From: Pedobacter sp. R20-19
Lineage (GTDB): Bacteria; Bacteroidota; Bacteroidia; Sphingobacteriales; Sphingobacteriaceae
Direction of reading: 5' to 3'
Assembly (NCBI RefSeq): GCF_000708265.2
Contig: NZ_JCKI01000003.1
Coordinates: forward strand, 124,001 to 188,000
DNA length: 64,000 bases
Positions 27,989-36,853 of this stretch are shown one piece after another. Under the pieces are notes generated by a model. The model saw nothing but the letters and a program-made list of their open reading frames with translations. It ran no database searches and was not told the origin of the DNA. Numbering within the stretch: the first letter of the stretch is position 1; each line of letters opens with the position of its first letter. The translations under genes were made by a program, and so were the position numbers.

Positions 27989-28693
27989 ATGAGTAATCTG
28001 GCAATTGGCATAGATGGATGCAGGTATGGATGGGTTACCGCCTGCTACGAAAGTGAAGCCGTAAAGCTTTTTAAAAATATTACTGAGGTTTGGGCATACT
28101 TCGGAAAAGATTGTGATTTTCTGATCGACATGCCGATAGGTTTACCAAGTGCCAAAATCCCGAATCGAACTTGTGAGCAGGAAGCCAGAGCTACCTTACC
28201 TAAAGAAAAAAAATCAAGCCTCTTTCCTGTACCGTGCCGGGAAGCATTTGCTGCTGAAAACTACGGTGAAGCGAATGAAATTAATAAAAGTATTTTAGGT
28301 AAGGGGCTGTCAAAACAAACCTGGTTTATTATACCCAAGATGCTAGAACTGGATGAATTGCTGATCAGTAACCATGCGGCCAGATTGCGTTTTAAGGAAG
28401 CACACCCTGAAATTTCATTTCAGTTCCTTAATTCAGGTAAGCCATTAATGGCCAGCAAGAAAACCAAAGAGGGCATTCATGAACGGCTTTCTATTTTACA
28501 ACAGTTTGATTCCAGAACAGAAAACCTTTATCAATCTGCTATTCATGCGTTTAACAGAACAGCAGTTGCCCCTGATGATATCCTGGATGCTTTATGTTAT
28601 CTGCTATGCAAACCATCATTCAGCAAAACGGAAAATCACAACCACAATATACTTTTCCACAAAAACCTATTGCAGATGAACATGGGATTGTAA
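27989..28693 (+). CDS. DUF429 family protein
   Basis: 234 residues. The N-terminus IGIDGCRYGWVTACYE and the following DFLIDMPIGLP are the RNase H-like acidic strands of DUF429, and VAPDDILDALCYLLC near the C-terminus supplies further conserved aspartates. The family is predicted to be nuclease-like but has no established function. It has an ATG start, stands alone after bioB, and no promoter box was singled out. Confidence 0.85.
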   Translation: MSNLAIGIDGCRYGWVTACYESEAVKLFKNITEVWAYFGKDCDFLIDMPIGLPSAKIPNRTCEQEARATLPKEKKSSLFPVPCREAFAAENYGEANEINKSILGKGLSKQTWFIIPKMLELDELLISNHAARLRFKEAHPEISFQFLNSGKPLMASKKTKEGIHERLSILQQFDSRTENLYQSAIHAFNRTAVAPDDILDALCYLLCKPSFSKTENHNHNILFHKNLLQMNMGL

Positions 28694-28855
28694 TGGCGAT
28701 TCATTATGGAAGGATAGATTAAAAATCACTCAACAATAAAACCATATCTCATCCCTACTTTAAACCATCTTCATTGATTTGCAAACAACTTTCAGGGTTT
28801 TGCATACAGTTGCCTTTACAATCTTCATGAACTTTGAACCATAAAATAACATATT

Positions 28856-29860
28856 ATGGAAATCAAAAAAATAAAGCTAGGTAATCAAGGTTTAATCGTT
28901 CCGGTAATGGGATTAGGCTGCATGGGAATGACGGGTTTTGAGGAGGCTGATATGTATGGAAAGGCTGATGAAAAAGAAGCCATTGCCACCATTCATAGAT
29001 CAAGGGAATTAGGTGTTAACTTTTTGGACACTGCTGATTTATATGGTCCTTTAAAAAATGAACAGCTCATAGCAAAAGCGATAGAAGGCCATAGAAATGA
29101 TTATATCATTGCCACTAAGTTCGGTTGGGAAATAGATGATAATAATAAAGTAACATGGGCAATTAATGGTCAGAAAAAGTATGTAAAAAAAGCATTGGAG
29201 CGTTCGCTTAAAAACCTTAAAACTGATTACATCGATTTATATTATCTGCATCGTTTAGATCGGAACACTCCTATTGAAGAAACCGTTGAAGCCATGAGTG
29301 AATTGGTAAAAGAAGGAAAAGTTGGCCATATTGGTCTGTCGGAAGTTTCTTCAGAAACGATAAAAAAAGCACATGCTGTTCACCCAATCAGTGCAGTACA
29401 AAGCGAATATTCACTGTTTGAACGCACTGTAGAAGAAAGAGGGATTTTACAAACATTGGAAGAACTGGAAATCAGTTTTGTAGCTTATTCACCGCTTGGG
29501 CGAGGATTCCTTTCCGGTCAGATTCGTACCATTGACGATTTACCGGCCAATGATTTCAGAAGATCAATTCCGCGTTTTCAGGAAGCATATTTTCACAAAA
29601 ATATAGAACTGGTTGATGCCATTGAAGCTATGGCTGCGGATAAAAACATAACAGCTACGCAATTGGGGCTTGCCTGGATGATGACTAAAGGAATTATTCC
29701 AATCCCTGGAACTAAAAGGAGAAAATATTTAGATCAAAATATCGCAGCAGCAGCTATTCATCTCAGTGAAAGTGATGTATTAAAACTGGAAAGTATCATT
29801 CCTTTGGGTACTGATACAGGTAGTGCTTATGACGAATTTAGCATGGGACTTATTGATTAA
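28856..29860 (+). CDS. Aldo/keto reductase
   Basis: A 334-residue NADPH-dependent oxidoreductase with the TIM-barrel AKR pattern. The catalytic tetrad is visible: D and Y in FLDTADLYG, K in IIATKFGW and H in YYLHRLD. The cofactor region includes IIPIPGTKRRKYLDQN. Its closest style is the AKR13 group (plant and bacterial pyridoxal/perakine reductase-like). It ends at a clear terminator and is followed by an AraC-type regulator, a common arrangement for such reductases. Physiological substrate unknown. Confidence 0.94.
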   Translation: MEIKKIKLGNQGLIVPVMGLGCMGMTGFEEADMYGKADEKEAIATIHRSRELGVNFLDTADLYGPLKNEQLIAKAIEGHRNDYIIATKFGWEIDDNNKVTWAINGQKKYVKKALERSLKNLKTDYIDLYYLHRLDRNTPIEETVEAMSELVKEGKVGHIGLSEVSSETIKKAHAVHPISAVQSEYSLFERTVEERGILQTLEELEISFVAYSPLGRGFLSGQIRTIDDLPANDFRRSIPRFQEAYFHKNIELVDAIEAMAADKNITATQLGLAWMMTKGIIPIPGTKRRKYLDQNIAAAAIHLSESDVLKLESIIPLGTDTGSAYDEFSMGLID

Positions 29861-29865
29861 ACCAT

Positions 29866-29902
29866 AGGCACAACTTTCAGAATAATTGGAGTTGTGCCTT
29901 TT
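29866..29902 (+). terminator. Terminator after aldo/keto reductase
   Basis: A perfect 10-base stem AGGCACAACT / AGTTGTGCCT (29866-29875 with 29890-29899), 14-base loop, then TTTT. Five bases after the stop codon. Confidence 0.85.
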
Positions 29903-29932
29903 CAATTTATTTATCTTTAAATTAGCATCATC

Positions 29933-30829
29933 ATGAACGCCATTTCATCCATATCAGCATTTCATCGTTTATTATCGCTTCCAGAGCCCTATCACCCTTT
30001 AGTGAGTGTAATCAATCTGGCAGAATGCATATTTATTGAAGATGAAGTGTGGAAGGGATTTGTTAACCGCTTTTATTGTATCGCACTGAAACGTGAGGCT
30101 ACAGGAAAAATAAAATATGGTCAGCAGCATTACGATTATGACAAAGGCGTACTTAGCTTTACAGCACCAAATCAGGTTCAGTCTCTTGATTTGCAAACCA
30201 TGGAATGTGGTTCAGGTTATTTGCTCATCTTCCATCCAGACTTTTTACTTAAACATGCCCTGGCAAATACGATAAATAACTACGGTTTCTTCTCTTACGC
30301 TGTAAATGAGGCCCTGCATCTTTCCGCAGAGGAAGAAGATAATTTAATTACCATCCTCAACAAAATTGACAAGGAGTGCTTGCATATTGACAGGCATACA
30401 CAAGAAATTATTTTATCGCAGATTGAATTGCTGCTCAATTACTCTAATCGTTTCTACGAGAGACAGTTTATCACCCGAAAAAACAATAACCATCAATTAT
30501 TAATTAAATTTGAACAGGTTATCGATGATTATTTTAATGCCAACCATACGGCAAGTTTAGGCTTGCTAACGGTACATTACCTGGCAGACAAGCTGAATTT
30601 ATCGCCTAATTATTTAAGCGATTTACTGCGGGTTCATACGGGGCAGAATACGCAGCAGCATATTCATGAAAAATTAATTGCGAAAGCGAAAGAAAAACTT
30701 TCTACCACAACGTTGTCTGTTAATGAAATTGCTTATGCGCTTGGTTTTGAGCATGCTCAATCTTTCAGTACACTGTTTAAAAAGAAAACGAATCTTTCTC
30801 CTGTTGCGTTTAGGAATATGCTCAGTTAA
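29933..30829 (+). CDS. AraC-family transcriptional regulator
   Basis: 298 residues. The N-terminal 170 residues form a cupin-like sensing domain (FTAPNQVQSLD, GYLLIFHPDFLLKH). The C-terminal 100 residues hold the two AraC helix-turn-helix motifs: VHYLADKLNLSPNYLSDLLRVHTG and LSVNEIAYALGFEHAQSFSTLFKKK, then TNLSPVAFRN. This layout is typical of Bacteroidota regulators located next to aldo/keto reductases, so it may control the gene upstream. ATG start, just after the reductase's terminator, hence probably its own transcript. Confidence 0.93.
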   Translation: MNAISSISAFHRLLSLPEPYHPLVSVINLAECIFIEDEVWKGFVNRFYCIALKREATGKIKYGQQHYDYDKGVLSFTAPNQVQSLDLQTMECGSGYLLIFHPDFLLKHALANTINNYGFFSYAVNEALHLSAEEEDNLITILNKIDKECLHIDRHTQEIILSQIELLLNYSNRFYERQFITRKNNNHQLLIKFEQVIDDYFNANHTASLGLLTVHYLADKLNLSPNYLSDLLRVHTGQNTQQHIHEKLIAKAKEKLSTTTLSVNEIAYALGFEHAQSFSTLFKKKTNLSPVAFRNMLS

Positions 30830-30927
30830 GAGAATATGAAAGCCACTATTGTTTTCAGATAATAAAAATTCACATCCCACTTTCTATCTTAAATCACTAT
30901 CCTTAACTTACAGGTTAAATTAAATGT

Positions 30928-31908
30928 ATGCATATGACGGAGATTAAATGGGGAATTATTGGCTGTGGTGATGTAACTGAAGTAAAAAGCGGACCTGCTT
31001 TTAATAAGGCACCCAATTCTTCGCTGATAGCTGTAATGCGAAGAGATGCTGCAAAAGCAGAAGATTATGCCAGACGACATGGAGTACCAAAATGGTACAG
31101 CAATGCAGACGAGTTAATTAATGACCCGGAAGTAAACGCTATTTATATTGCCACTCCTCCCCTTCAGCATGAAGAATTCACAATTAAATCTCTTGCAGCG
31201 GGCAAGCCTGTGTATGTAGAAAAACCAATGGCTTTAAATAGTGAAGCAGCTAAAAGAATGGTAGCAGCAGCCAACCAATATGGTGTAAAACTTTCTGTTG
31301 CACATTATAGAAGGCTGCAACCCTTATTCCTAAAAATAAAATCATTGCTTGATGAAGAGGCGATTGGCGACATCCGGTTTATTGACTTAAAGATGCTGCA
31401 ACCTCAAAAAAGCAATATCATTGCCAGTTCTGAATCTGATTGGAGAACCAATCCGGAAATTGCCGGTGGTGGACTTTTTCATGACCTGGCCCCTCATCAG
31501 CTTGATTTAATGTTATATTATTTTGGAGCAATTAAAAACGCTCATGGTATTGCTGTAAATCAATCAGGAAACGGACAAGTGGATGATTTAGTTACCGGGC
31601 ATATTCTATTTGAAAATGGTGTGGTGTTTAATGGTACCTGGTGTTTCACCGTAGCAGAAGAACAGCAACTTGATCGCTGTGAAGTTTTTGGTTCCAAAGG
31701 CAAAATTAGTTTCCCTATGTTTGGTCATCAAATTAAGGTAACCATTAACGGCGAGGATGAAAAATTAGATTTTCTTCCATTGGCCCATGTAGAGCAACCC
31801 ATGATTGAAAAAGTAGTAGCCTATTTTCTAAATCATTCTGAAAATCCTTGTAGTGGAGAAGAAGCCGTAAAAACAATGGAATTACTGGATGGATTTACCA
31901 ATCAGTAA
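30928..31908 (+). CDS. Gfo/Idh/MocA-family oxidoreductase
   Basis: 326 residues, NAD(P)-dependent dehydrogenase of sugars or related polyols. The Rossmann fold starts at once with WGIIGCGDVTEVKSGPAF, and YVEKPMALN carries the conserved EKP lysine used in catalysis. The second domain has GGGLFHDLAPHQLDLMLYYFG with the conserved histidine. Start at ATG 30928 or, equally possible, ATG 30934 (Met-3 of this frame). It stands alone. The exact substrate cannot be inferred. Confidence 0.93.
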   Translation: MHMTEIKWGIIGCGDVTEVKSGPAFNKAPNSSLIAVMRRDAAKAEDYARRHGVPKWYSNADELINDPEVNAIYIATPPLQHEEFTIKSLAAGKPVYVEKPMALNSEAAKRMVAAANQYGVKLSVAHYRRLQPLFLKIKSLLDEEAIGDIRFIDLKMLQPQKSNIIASSESDWRTNPEIAGGGLFHDLAPHQLDLMLYYFGAIKNAHGIAVNQSGNGQVDDLVTGHILFENGVVFNGTWCFTVAEEQQLDRCEVFGSKGKISFPMFGHQIKVTINGEDEKLDFLPLAHVEQPMIEKVVAYFLNHSENPCSGEEAVKTMELLDGFTNQ

Positions 31909-32031
31909 TTAAAAGAATAAATTTCATTTTTTTTTTTAAAACCAGAAAACAATTTAAGCCTTACTTTGTCTATTATTTAGTTTGTTTGGTTTATGCTTTA
32001 AATGATGGATGTCTTTAAAGCAAAAATAATT

Positions 32032-32064
32032 CAGCCTCATAGAAATATGGGGCTTTCTCATTTT
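32032..32064 (+). terminator. Probable terminator in the gap before the desaturase
   Basis: AGCCTCAT-N6-ATGGGGCT (one G-U pair, 32033-32040 with 32047-32054) followed by a T-rich tail. It lies 124 bases after the oxidoreductase stop. The remaining 31909-32225 stretch is AT-rich; TACCTTGG at 32138-32145, one base off consensus, may be the desaturase promoter. Confidence 0.5.
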
Positions 32065-32225
32065 ACAACTTATAGGAAACGGATTATTCAACATAAATAA
32101 ATCATAAAGTAAAACTTATCATCACATATTTCGTTCATACCTTGGCTGTGTAAATTATTTGCAGTTAAATAACTTGATGAACTCGGAAGTATCGACCCTG
32201 TACATAGGGTGGTTAGAGAAGAGAC

Positions 32226-33311
32226 ATGAAAGCAAAAACAAAATTTCCGGCGCAGAACGGTGCCAATTTTTATGCAACATTAAGGCAGAATGTAAATGCC
32301 GATTTTGCATCACGCAATTTAAGTATTCATGCAAATGGCCTGATGTGGCTCAAAACATTTATTTTTCTGAGCTTATTTATCTTACTTTACCTCACTATTA
32401 TCCTGGTTGATTTAAATGGGATTACCCTCACCTTCCTTACCCTGTTACTTGGTGTAGTTTGTGCATTTATTGGGTTTAACATCTGTCATGATGCCATTCA
32501 CGGTTCCTTTTCTGCCAGTAAAAGAACCAATAAAACTTTAAGCATGCTCTTTCATCTGGTAGGTGCCAGTCCTTATGTGTGGAACATTACGCACAATATC
32601 GTTCACCATACCTATACCAATATTCCAGGTCATGATGAAGACATTGAAATCGCACCCGGTTTAATTCGCATCAATCATGAGGATAAACTGCAACCCCATC
32701 AGCGCTATCAACAATGGTATGCCTTTCCATTATACGGCCTGGCCTCATTATCATGGGTGCTACGGAAGGATTATAAAAAATTCTTTCAGCAACATATTGG
32801 CGCACGCAAAAACATACATCCTAAAATAGAGTATTTCAACTTGTTTTTCTTCAAATTTTTATATTATGGACTTTTCATTATTCTTCCAATGGTGGTGATG
32901 AATATTCAATGGTGGCAGGTGTTGATTGGTTTTATTTTATTGCATCTGGCACAAGGTATTACCATGGGACTGGTTTTTCAGCTGGCGCATGTAGTAGAAG
33001 AAACTACATTTCCGAAGCCGGATGAAAGTGGAAATATGGAAGAAGCATGGGCAGAACACCAGATGCGGACGACTGCAAATTTTGCTACACAATCTCCAAT
33101 GGCAGCTTTCTTTCTTGGCGGCTTAAACAGACAAATTGAACATCATCTTTTTCCAAAGATTTGCCATGTTCATTATGGGCGTATCGCTGTGATTGTAAAG
33201 CAAACGGCTTTAGAATATGGCATCCCGTATCATGAGAACAATACTTTTTCATCTGCATTGGTTTCACATTTCCGTCTTTTGAAAAAATTAGGCCGACCTG
33301 CTGTTGTATAA
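32226..33311 (+). CDS. Membrane fatty acid desaturase (front-end-like)
   Basis: 361 residues. A di-iron membrane desaturase that introduces double bonds in acyl chains. The three histidine boxes are HDAIH (88-92), HNIVHH (123-128) and QIEHH (303-307). Glutamine replacing the first histidine of box three is the mark of front-end (delta-5/delta-6 type) and related acyl-lipid desaturases. There is no cytochrome b5 domain, so electrons must come from a separate donor. Four hydrophobic helices in two pairs are visible. It has an ATG start and ends at a shared bidirectional terminator. Confidence 0.93.
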   Translation: MKAKTKFPAQNGANFYATLRQNVNADFASRNLSIHANGLMWLKTFIFLSLFILLYLTIILVDLNGITLTFLTLLLGVVCAFIGFNICHDAIHGSFSASKRTNKTLSMLFHLVGASPYVWNITHNIVHHTYTNIPGHDEDIEIAPGLIRINHEDKLQPHQRYQQWYAFPLYGLASLSWVLRKDYKKFFQQHIGARKNIHPKIEYFNLFFFKFLYYGLFIILPMVVMNIQWWQVLIGFILLHLAQGITMGLVFQLAHVVEETTFPKPDESGNMEEAWAEHQMRTTANFATQSPMAAFFLGGLNRQIEHHLFPKICHVHYGRIAVIVKQTALEYGIPYHENNTFSSALVSHFRLLKKLGRPAVV

Positions 33312-33333
33312 CCTTTTATAAAAAAGATAAAAT

Positions 33334-33370
33334 AAAAAATGGAGCGATCGAATGATCGCTCCATTTTTTA
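33334..33370. terminator. Bidirectional terminator between desaturase and hxlA
   Basis: AAAAATGGAGCGATC-GAAT-GATCGCTCCATTTTT: a perfect stem of about 15 bases flanked by A and T runs, so it can stop transcripts from both convergent genes. Confidence 0.92.
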
Positions 33371-33387
33371 TGAGATTAAATGAAAGC

Positions 33388-34023
33388 TTAAACCGCAGCT
33401 TCCATAGCCTCACGTAATGCTTTTGCCGCAGCTGCAGGATCTTCTGCACCATAGATGGCTGCGCCAGCTACTACAACTTCTACACCCGATTTAACAACTG
33501 CAGCAACGTTATTAATATTTACTCCGCCAGCAATTGATACTGGTACACCTACTCTGGCAGCCTCATCAATTAGAACCTGGATAGAGTATCCATCTGTCCA
33601 TTGCTCATCTAAACCTGCGTGTAGTTCTACGAATTTAACACCCAGTTCTGTTACTTCCTGCGCCCTTTTTACACGGTCAGGATAACCAATAGTATCTACC
33701 ACTACACCTTTTCCATGTGCTCTAGCTGCTTTAACTGCACCAATAATGGTGGCATTTCCGGCTGCGCCCATAACGGTTACTAAATCTGCACCTGCTTTAA
33801 ATGCGATATCAGCCTCCAGTTCACCTGCATCAGCAGTTTTTAAATCAGCAAAAACCAATTTATCAGGATGTGCATTCTTCATTGCAGTGATTACCGACGA
33901 ACCAACGTTTTTGATTAATGGTGTACCCAACTCAATAATATCTACATAAGGAGCTACTTTTGCCGCTAGTGCCAGTGCCTCTTCGGTAGTTAACAAATCT
34001 ATTGCTACTTGTAATTTTGCCAT
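33388..34023 (-). CDS. hxlA: 3-hexulose-6-phosphate synthase
   Basis: Condenses formaldehyde with ribulose 5-phosphate to give 3-hexulose 6-phosphate, the first step of the ribulose monophosphate pathway. 211 residues, standard length, of the OMP decarboxylase barrel suprafamily. Family motifs are LQVAIDLLTTEEAL, DIIELGTPLIKNVG, the metal and substrate site FADLKTADAGELEADIAFKAGAD and the phosphate loop VSIAGGVN. Second gene of a two-gene operon, 35 bases after hxlB. KGPDC (ulaD) is a close relative, but the adjacent isomerase gene strongly favours this call. Confidence 0.94.
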   Translation of the reverse strand: MAKLQVAIDLLTTEEALALAAKVAPYVDIIELGTPLIKNVGSSVITAMKNAHPDKLVFADLKTADAGELEADIAFKAGADLVTVMGAAGNATIIGAVKAARAHGKGVVVDTIGYPDRVKRAQEVTELGVKFVELHAGLDEQWTDGYSIQVLIDEAARVGVPVSIAGGVNINNVAAVVKSGVEVVVAGAAIYGAEDPAAAAKALREAMEAAV

Positions 34024-34058
34024 GATGGTATTGATTTATAATTAAAATTTAAAATATA

Positions 34059-34664
34059 TTATTCGAGATTAGCGTGTCTTTTATATAATTCTTCCGCAGG
34101 CGTACCATCAAGTTTCCATAACGATTGAAATACGGCATCCATTAACAGCAGTAAAAACTGTTCAAATAAACTTCCTGCGTATTGTTGTGACTTTCCGCTA
34201 CCATGCTCTTCCTTTCCGGCAGCCGGAATATAAACGATATGATCTGCCACCTTAGCGAGTGCAGATTGCTGATCGGCAGTAATGGCCACAAGCTTTGCCC
34301 CTACTGAAACTGCTTTCTCTGCAGCCCTTACAATTCCACTGGTGGTGCCAGAGCCAGAAGCTGCAATAAGTAAATCATCCTTCTGAATAGCTGGAGTGGT
34401 GGTATCGCCCACAACATGTACAGCTAAACCTAAATGCATCAGTCGCATGGCAGCAGAGCGCATGGCAAAACCTGATCTTCCGGCAGAAATTAGAAAAATA
34501 CGTGGAGATTGCTGAATGTAATTAATGAACGGAACCAGGCTTTCCAGATCCATTTTTTTAGCCAGCTTTAAATTCTCATTCAGCACCAGTTCTAAATTTG
34601 ATTGTAAATCCCAAACCAATTGCTGATTATCTATTGATTCTTCTATTGTATTTTGCATTTCCAT
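34059..34664 (-). CDS. hxlB: 6-phospho-3-hexuloisomerase
   Basis: Isomerises 3-hexulose 6-phosphate to fructose 6-phosphate, completing formaldehyde fixation. 201 residues, a single SIS domain: RIFLISAGRSGFAMRSAAMRLMHLG, then HVVGDTTTPAIQKDDLLIAASGSGTTSG and KLVAITADQQS. Family hallmark KSQQYAGSLFEQFLLLLMDA near the C-terminus. Start ATG 34664 or the second ATG at 34658. First gene of the operon, with a TACCTTTG promoter box 19 bases upstream. The AraC regulator diverges from the same gap. Confidence 0.94.
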   Translation of the reverse strand: MEMQNTIEESIDNQQLVWDLQSNLELVLNENLKLAKKMDLESLVPFINYIQQSPRIFLISAGRSGFAMRSAAMRLMHLGLAVHVVGDTTTPAIQKDDLLIAASGSGTTSGIVRAAEKAVSVGAKLVAITADQQSALAKVADHIVYIPAAGKEEHGSGKSQQYAGSLFEQFLLLLMDAVFQSLWKLDGTPAEELYKRHANLE

Positions 34665-34683
34665 ATCATCGTATTCGATATTT

Positions 34684-34691
34684 CAAAGGTA
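34684..34691 (-). promoter_or_regulatory. hxlBA operon -7 element
   Basis: Minus-strand TACCTTTG, full TAnnTTTG match, 19 bases before the hxlB ATG. The gap to the divergent AraC gene (about 200 bases) could hold regulator sites; none was identified with certainty. Confidence 0.5.
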
Positions 34692-34851
34692 AATGGATGT
34701 TTAATGTCAGTAGTTATACAATTGCCACATAATATGGGACAATCAGCTAATCGCATCATTAAAAAGTCATCCTTTTAACATAAATATCCACTCATTTCCG
34801 AATAGTCCACCAAAATGCGCTGAATATCCAAAGCGATAAAATACAAGTACT

Positions 34852-34859
34852 TATCTTTG
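34852..34859 (+). promoter_or_regulatory. -7 element just before the AraC regulator
   Basis: TATCTTTG, full TAnnTTTG match, ends 7 bases before the ATG at 34867. The transcript would have almost no leader. Confidence 0.45.
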
Positions 34860-34866
34860 GCTCACT

Positions 34867-35727
34867 ATGATTGTAACTGCCCCCACTCCACTTGAAAAAT
34901 CACTTATTTATATACGGAATCTGAACAATTGCCCGCCTAGTTACCTAAATGATCCTGGCAGGAAAGATTTTTTTGAAGTGGTATGGTTAAAGAATGAAGA
35001 TCCATTGCACAGCATATCTGATCCTAATTTTAATATTAAAGGTGACTGGATTTATCTGATACCACCTTACCGTGTACACCAATTGAATAAGGCCGGAAAA
35101 AATGGCGAGCTGATTTCTTTTAAAAGGTCAATGCTGGAGGAAGAGGATAAAGATTTCTTACTCGATCTTTTCAGGATTTTTAATGTTCAGGGAGAATTTT
35201 CCTGTTTAAGGTTAGATGCTGCATCTTCAAAAGAACTGGGTGCCATCTATCAAATTATGGAAGATGAATATAACCGTGATGGGAATCGTTTCATCATGCT
35301 TAAGGCTTTACTTAAAGTATTTCTGCTTAAATTAATCAGTGTTAAGGAGCATGAGTTTACCAGTCATGATGTTCATCAAAAGAGAGTTTACGAATTTCTA
35401 ATGCTGCTGGAAAGTAATTTCCTTACTGTAACTAATATTGATTTTTATGCAGGCAAACTGGGAATCAGCTCCAAACGTTTAAATCAAATACTGAAAGAAA
35501 AGTTAGATAAAACCGGCACACAAATTATTCACGATAGAATTATTTTGGAAGCCAAGAGACGAATGATCCACAGCGAGGTGACGATTAAAGAAATTGCTTA
35601 TGATTTAGGCTTTTCTGATCGCCCCTATTTTAGTCGTTTCTTTAAAAAGCAGACTGGTGAAACTCCTGATGAATTTCAGAAGAAGGCAAGGGCGCACATT
35701 GAATCGAAATTTAATACGCTAGTATAA
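34867..35727 (+). CDS. AraC-family regulator divergent from hxlBA
   Basis: 286 residues. N-terminal cupin-like domain (WIYLIPPYRVHQLN, ELISFKRSML) and C-terminal AraC DNA-binding domain with IDFYAGKLGISSKRLNQILKEK and VTIKEIAYDLGFSDRPYFSRFFKKQTGETPDEFQ. It is transcribed away from hxlB across a 202-base gap, the usual layout for a regulator of the neighbouring operon. Whether it senses formaldehyde, a sugar phosphate or something else is not visible. Confidence 0.92.
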   Translation: MIVTAPTPLEKSLIYIRNLNNCPPSYLNDPGRKDFFEVVWLKNEDPLHSISDPNFNIKGDWIYLIPPYRVHQLNKAGKNGELISFKRSMLEEEDKDFLLDLFRIFNVQGEFSCLRLDAASSKELGAIYQIMEDEYNRDGNRFIMLKALLKVFLLKLISVKEHEFTSHDVHQKRVYEFLMLLESNFLTVTNIDFYAGKLGISSKRLNQILKEKLDKTGTQIIHDRIILEAKRRMIHSEVTIKEIAYDLGFSDRPYFSRFFKKQTGETPDEFQKKARAHIESKFNTLV

Positions 35728-35815
35728 ATTGAAAACAGGTTGGTGTATCTACCTGGTCTATTGGTAATCATGAATAATTTTATGAATTAACTACTTTGAT
35801 TTTGATGCCATCAAT

Positions 35816-35854
35816 AAAATGTCTCGGCAAGTAATATACTTACCGAGACATTTT
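35816..35854. terminator. Bidirectional hairpin terminator
   Basis: A perfect 12-base stem AAAATGTCTCGG / CCGAGACATTTT (35816-35827 with 35843-35854) with a 15-base loop and A/T tails on both sides. It lies between the AraC gene and the small reverse-strand ORF, so it may serve both. Confidence 0.8.
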
Positions 35855-35872
35855 AATAAAGCGCAAATTTTA

Positions 35873-35977
35873 CTAATAGCGTTTATCAGCCTTTTTTGCT
35901 CTAAAAATTTCGATAAATACGCCCAGTGAGCTTAGTATTAAAAATACTCCGGTGATTAAATTGGTTCTATCATCCAT
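35873..35977 (-). CDS. Possible 34-residue membrane protein
   Basis: A short frame from ATG 35977 to TAG, starting MDDRTNLITGVFLILSSLG and ending in a basic tail RAKKADKRY. It is a single hydrophobic helix with charged ends, like many small single-pass proteins. It is bounded downstream by the 35816 hairpin, which would terminate it. No promoter was assigned. It is not recognised; chance cannot be excluded at this length. Confidence 0.45.
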   Translation of the reverse strand: MDDRTNLITGVFLILSSLGVFIEIFRAKKADKRY

Positions 35978-36115
35978 AAGTTTAACAGGTTTAGGAAATC
36001 CAAGCTAAGACTTTACAATGACATTTCAAAGACATAAACCTTAAAGGAGTATTATTTATCAGAATTACAATAGAACCGTTTAAAACTTGAAGACCTGTTG
36101 CGCTTAAAGAAAAAA

Positions 36116-36853
36116 CTATTTTAAAATTTCACTCAAAAACATCAGGGTGTGTTTCCATGCCCTCTTTGCCATTACTTCATTATAATCCGGAGATTTTGGA
36201 TCAGTAAAGGTATGTTTGCTATTTGCATAGGTTATAATTTGCCAATCGGCTTTACCATCATTCATTTCTTTTATTAAGTTACTCATGTTTTCTGGCGTTA
36301 CACTCTGGTCATCAGCCGGGTTTTCAATTAGCATCTTAGCAGTTAAGGCGCCATTGTTTCTATCTGCTGCTTTGCCTAAACTTCCATGAATGGATACCAC
36401 TCCCACTACTGGAAAGCCAGCACGGGCGGTTTCTAATGCACCCGCTCCACCAAAACAATATCCTATAACGGCTACCTTATCTGCAGCTACACCTGCTTTC
36501 TTTAGTTCTGCTAAAGCCAATGAAATACGCTTTTGGTAGGCCTGGTAATCTTGTTTATATTTTCCAGATAGCTGAGCAGCTGCTGCATTGTCTTTCGGTA
36601 TGTTTCCTTCTCCATAAATGTCGGCGATGAAAGCAATGTATCCCTGTTTCTGTAATTCTAACGCGGCCGTTTTCGCTTCTTCATCTATTCCTTTCCAGGC
36701 AGGTAATATTAATACTCCAGGTAATTTCTTACCTGCATTTGAGGTAACCATTCCGTTCAGTTTTTGTGCACCATCAGCGTAGCTTACCGGTTTTAATTGT
36801 GCATTTGCAATTCCTGCAGATAACAGAAAAATGCTTAATAATAACTTGTTCAT
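36116..36853 (-). CDS. Exported dienelactone hydrolase-family protein
   Basis: 245 residues with a signal peptide (MNKLLLSIFLLSAGIANAQ). An alpha/beta hydrolase with the dienelactone hydrolase triad: nucleophile cysteine in VIGYCFGGAGALE, aspartate in NPADDQSVTP and histidine in NSKHTFTDP. The order and spacing are normal. Such exported members hydrolyse unknown esters or lactones in the periplasm. ATG start; it stands alone. A gap of 138 bases separates it from the small ORF downstream. Confidence 0.9.
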   Translation of the reverse strand: MNKLLLSIFLLSAGIANAQLKPVSYADGAQKLNGMVTSNAGKKLPGVLILPAWKGIDEEAKTAALELQKQGYIAFIADIYGEGNIPKDNAAAAQLSGKYKQDYQAYQKRISLALAELKKAGVAADKVAVIGYCFGGAGALETARAGFPVVGVVSIHGSLGKAADRNNGALTAKMLIENPADDQSVTPENMSNLIKEMNDGKADWQIITYANSKHTFTDPKSPDYNEVMAKRAWKHTLMFLSEILK

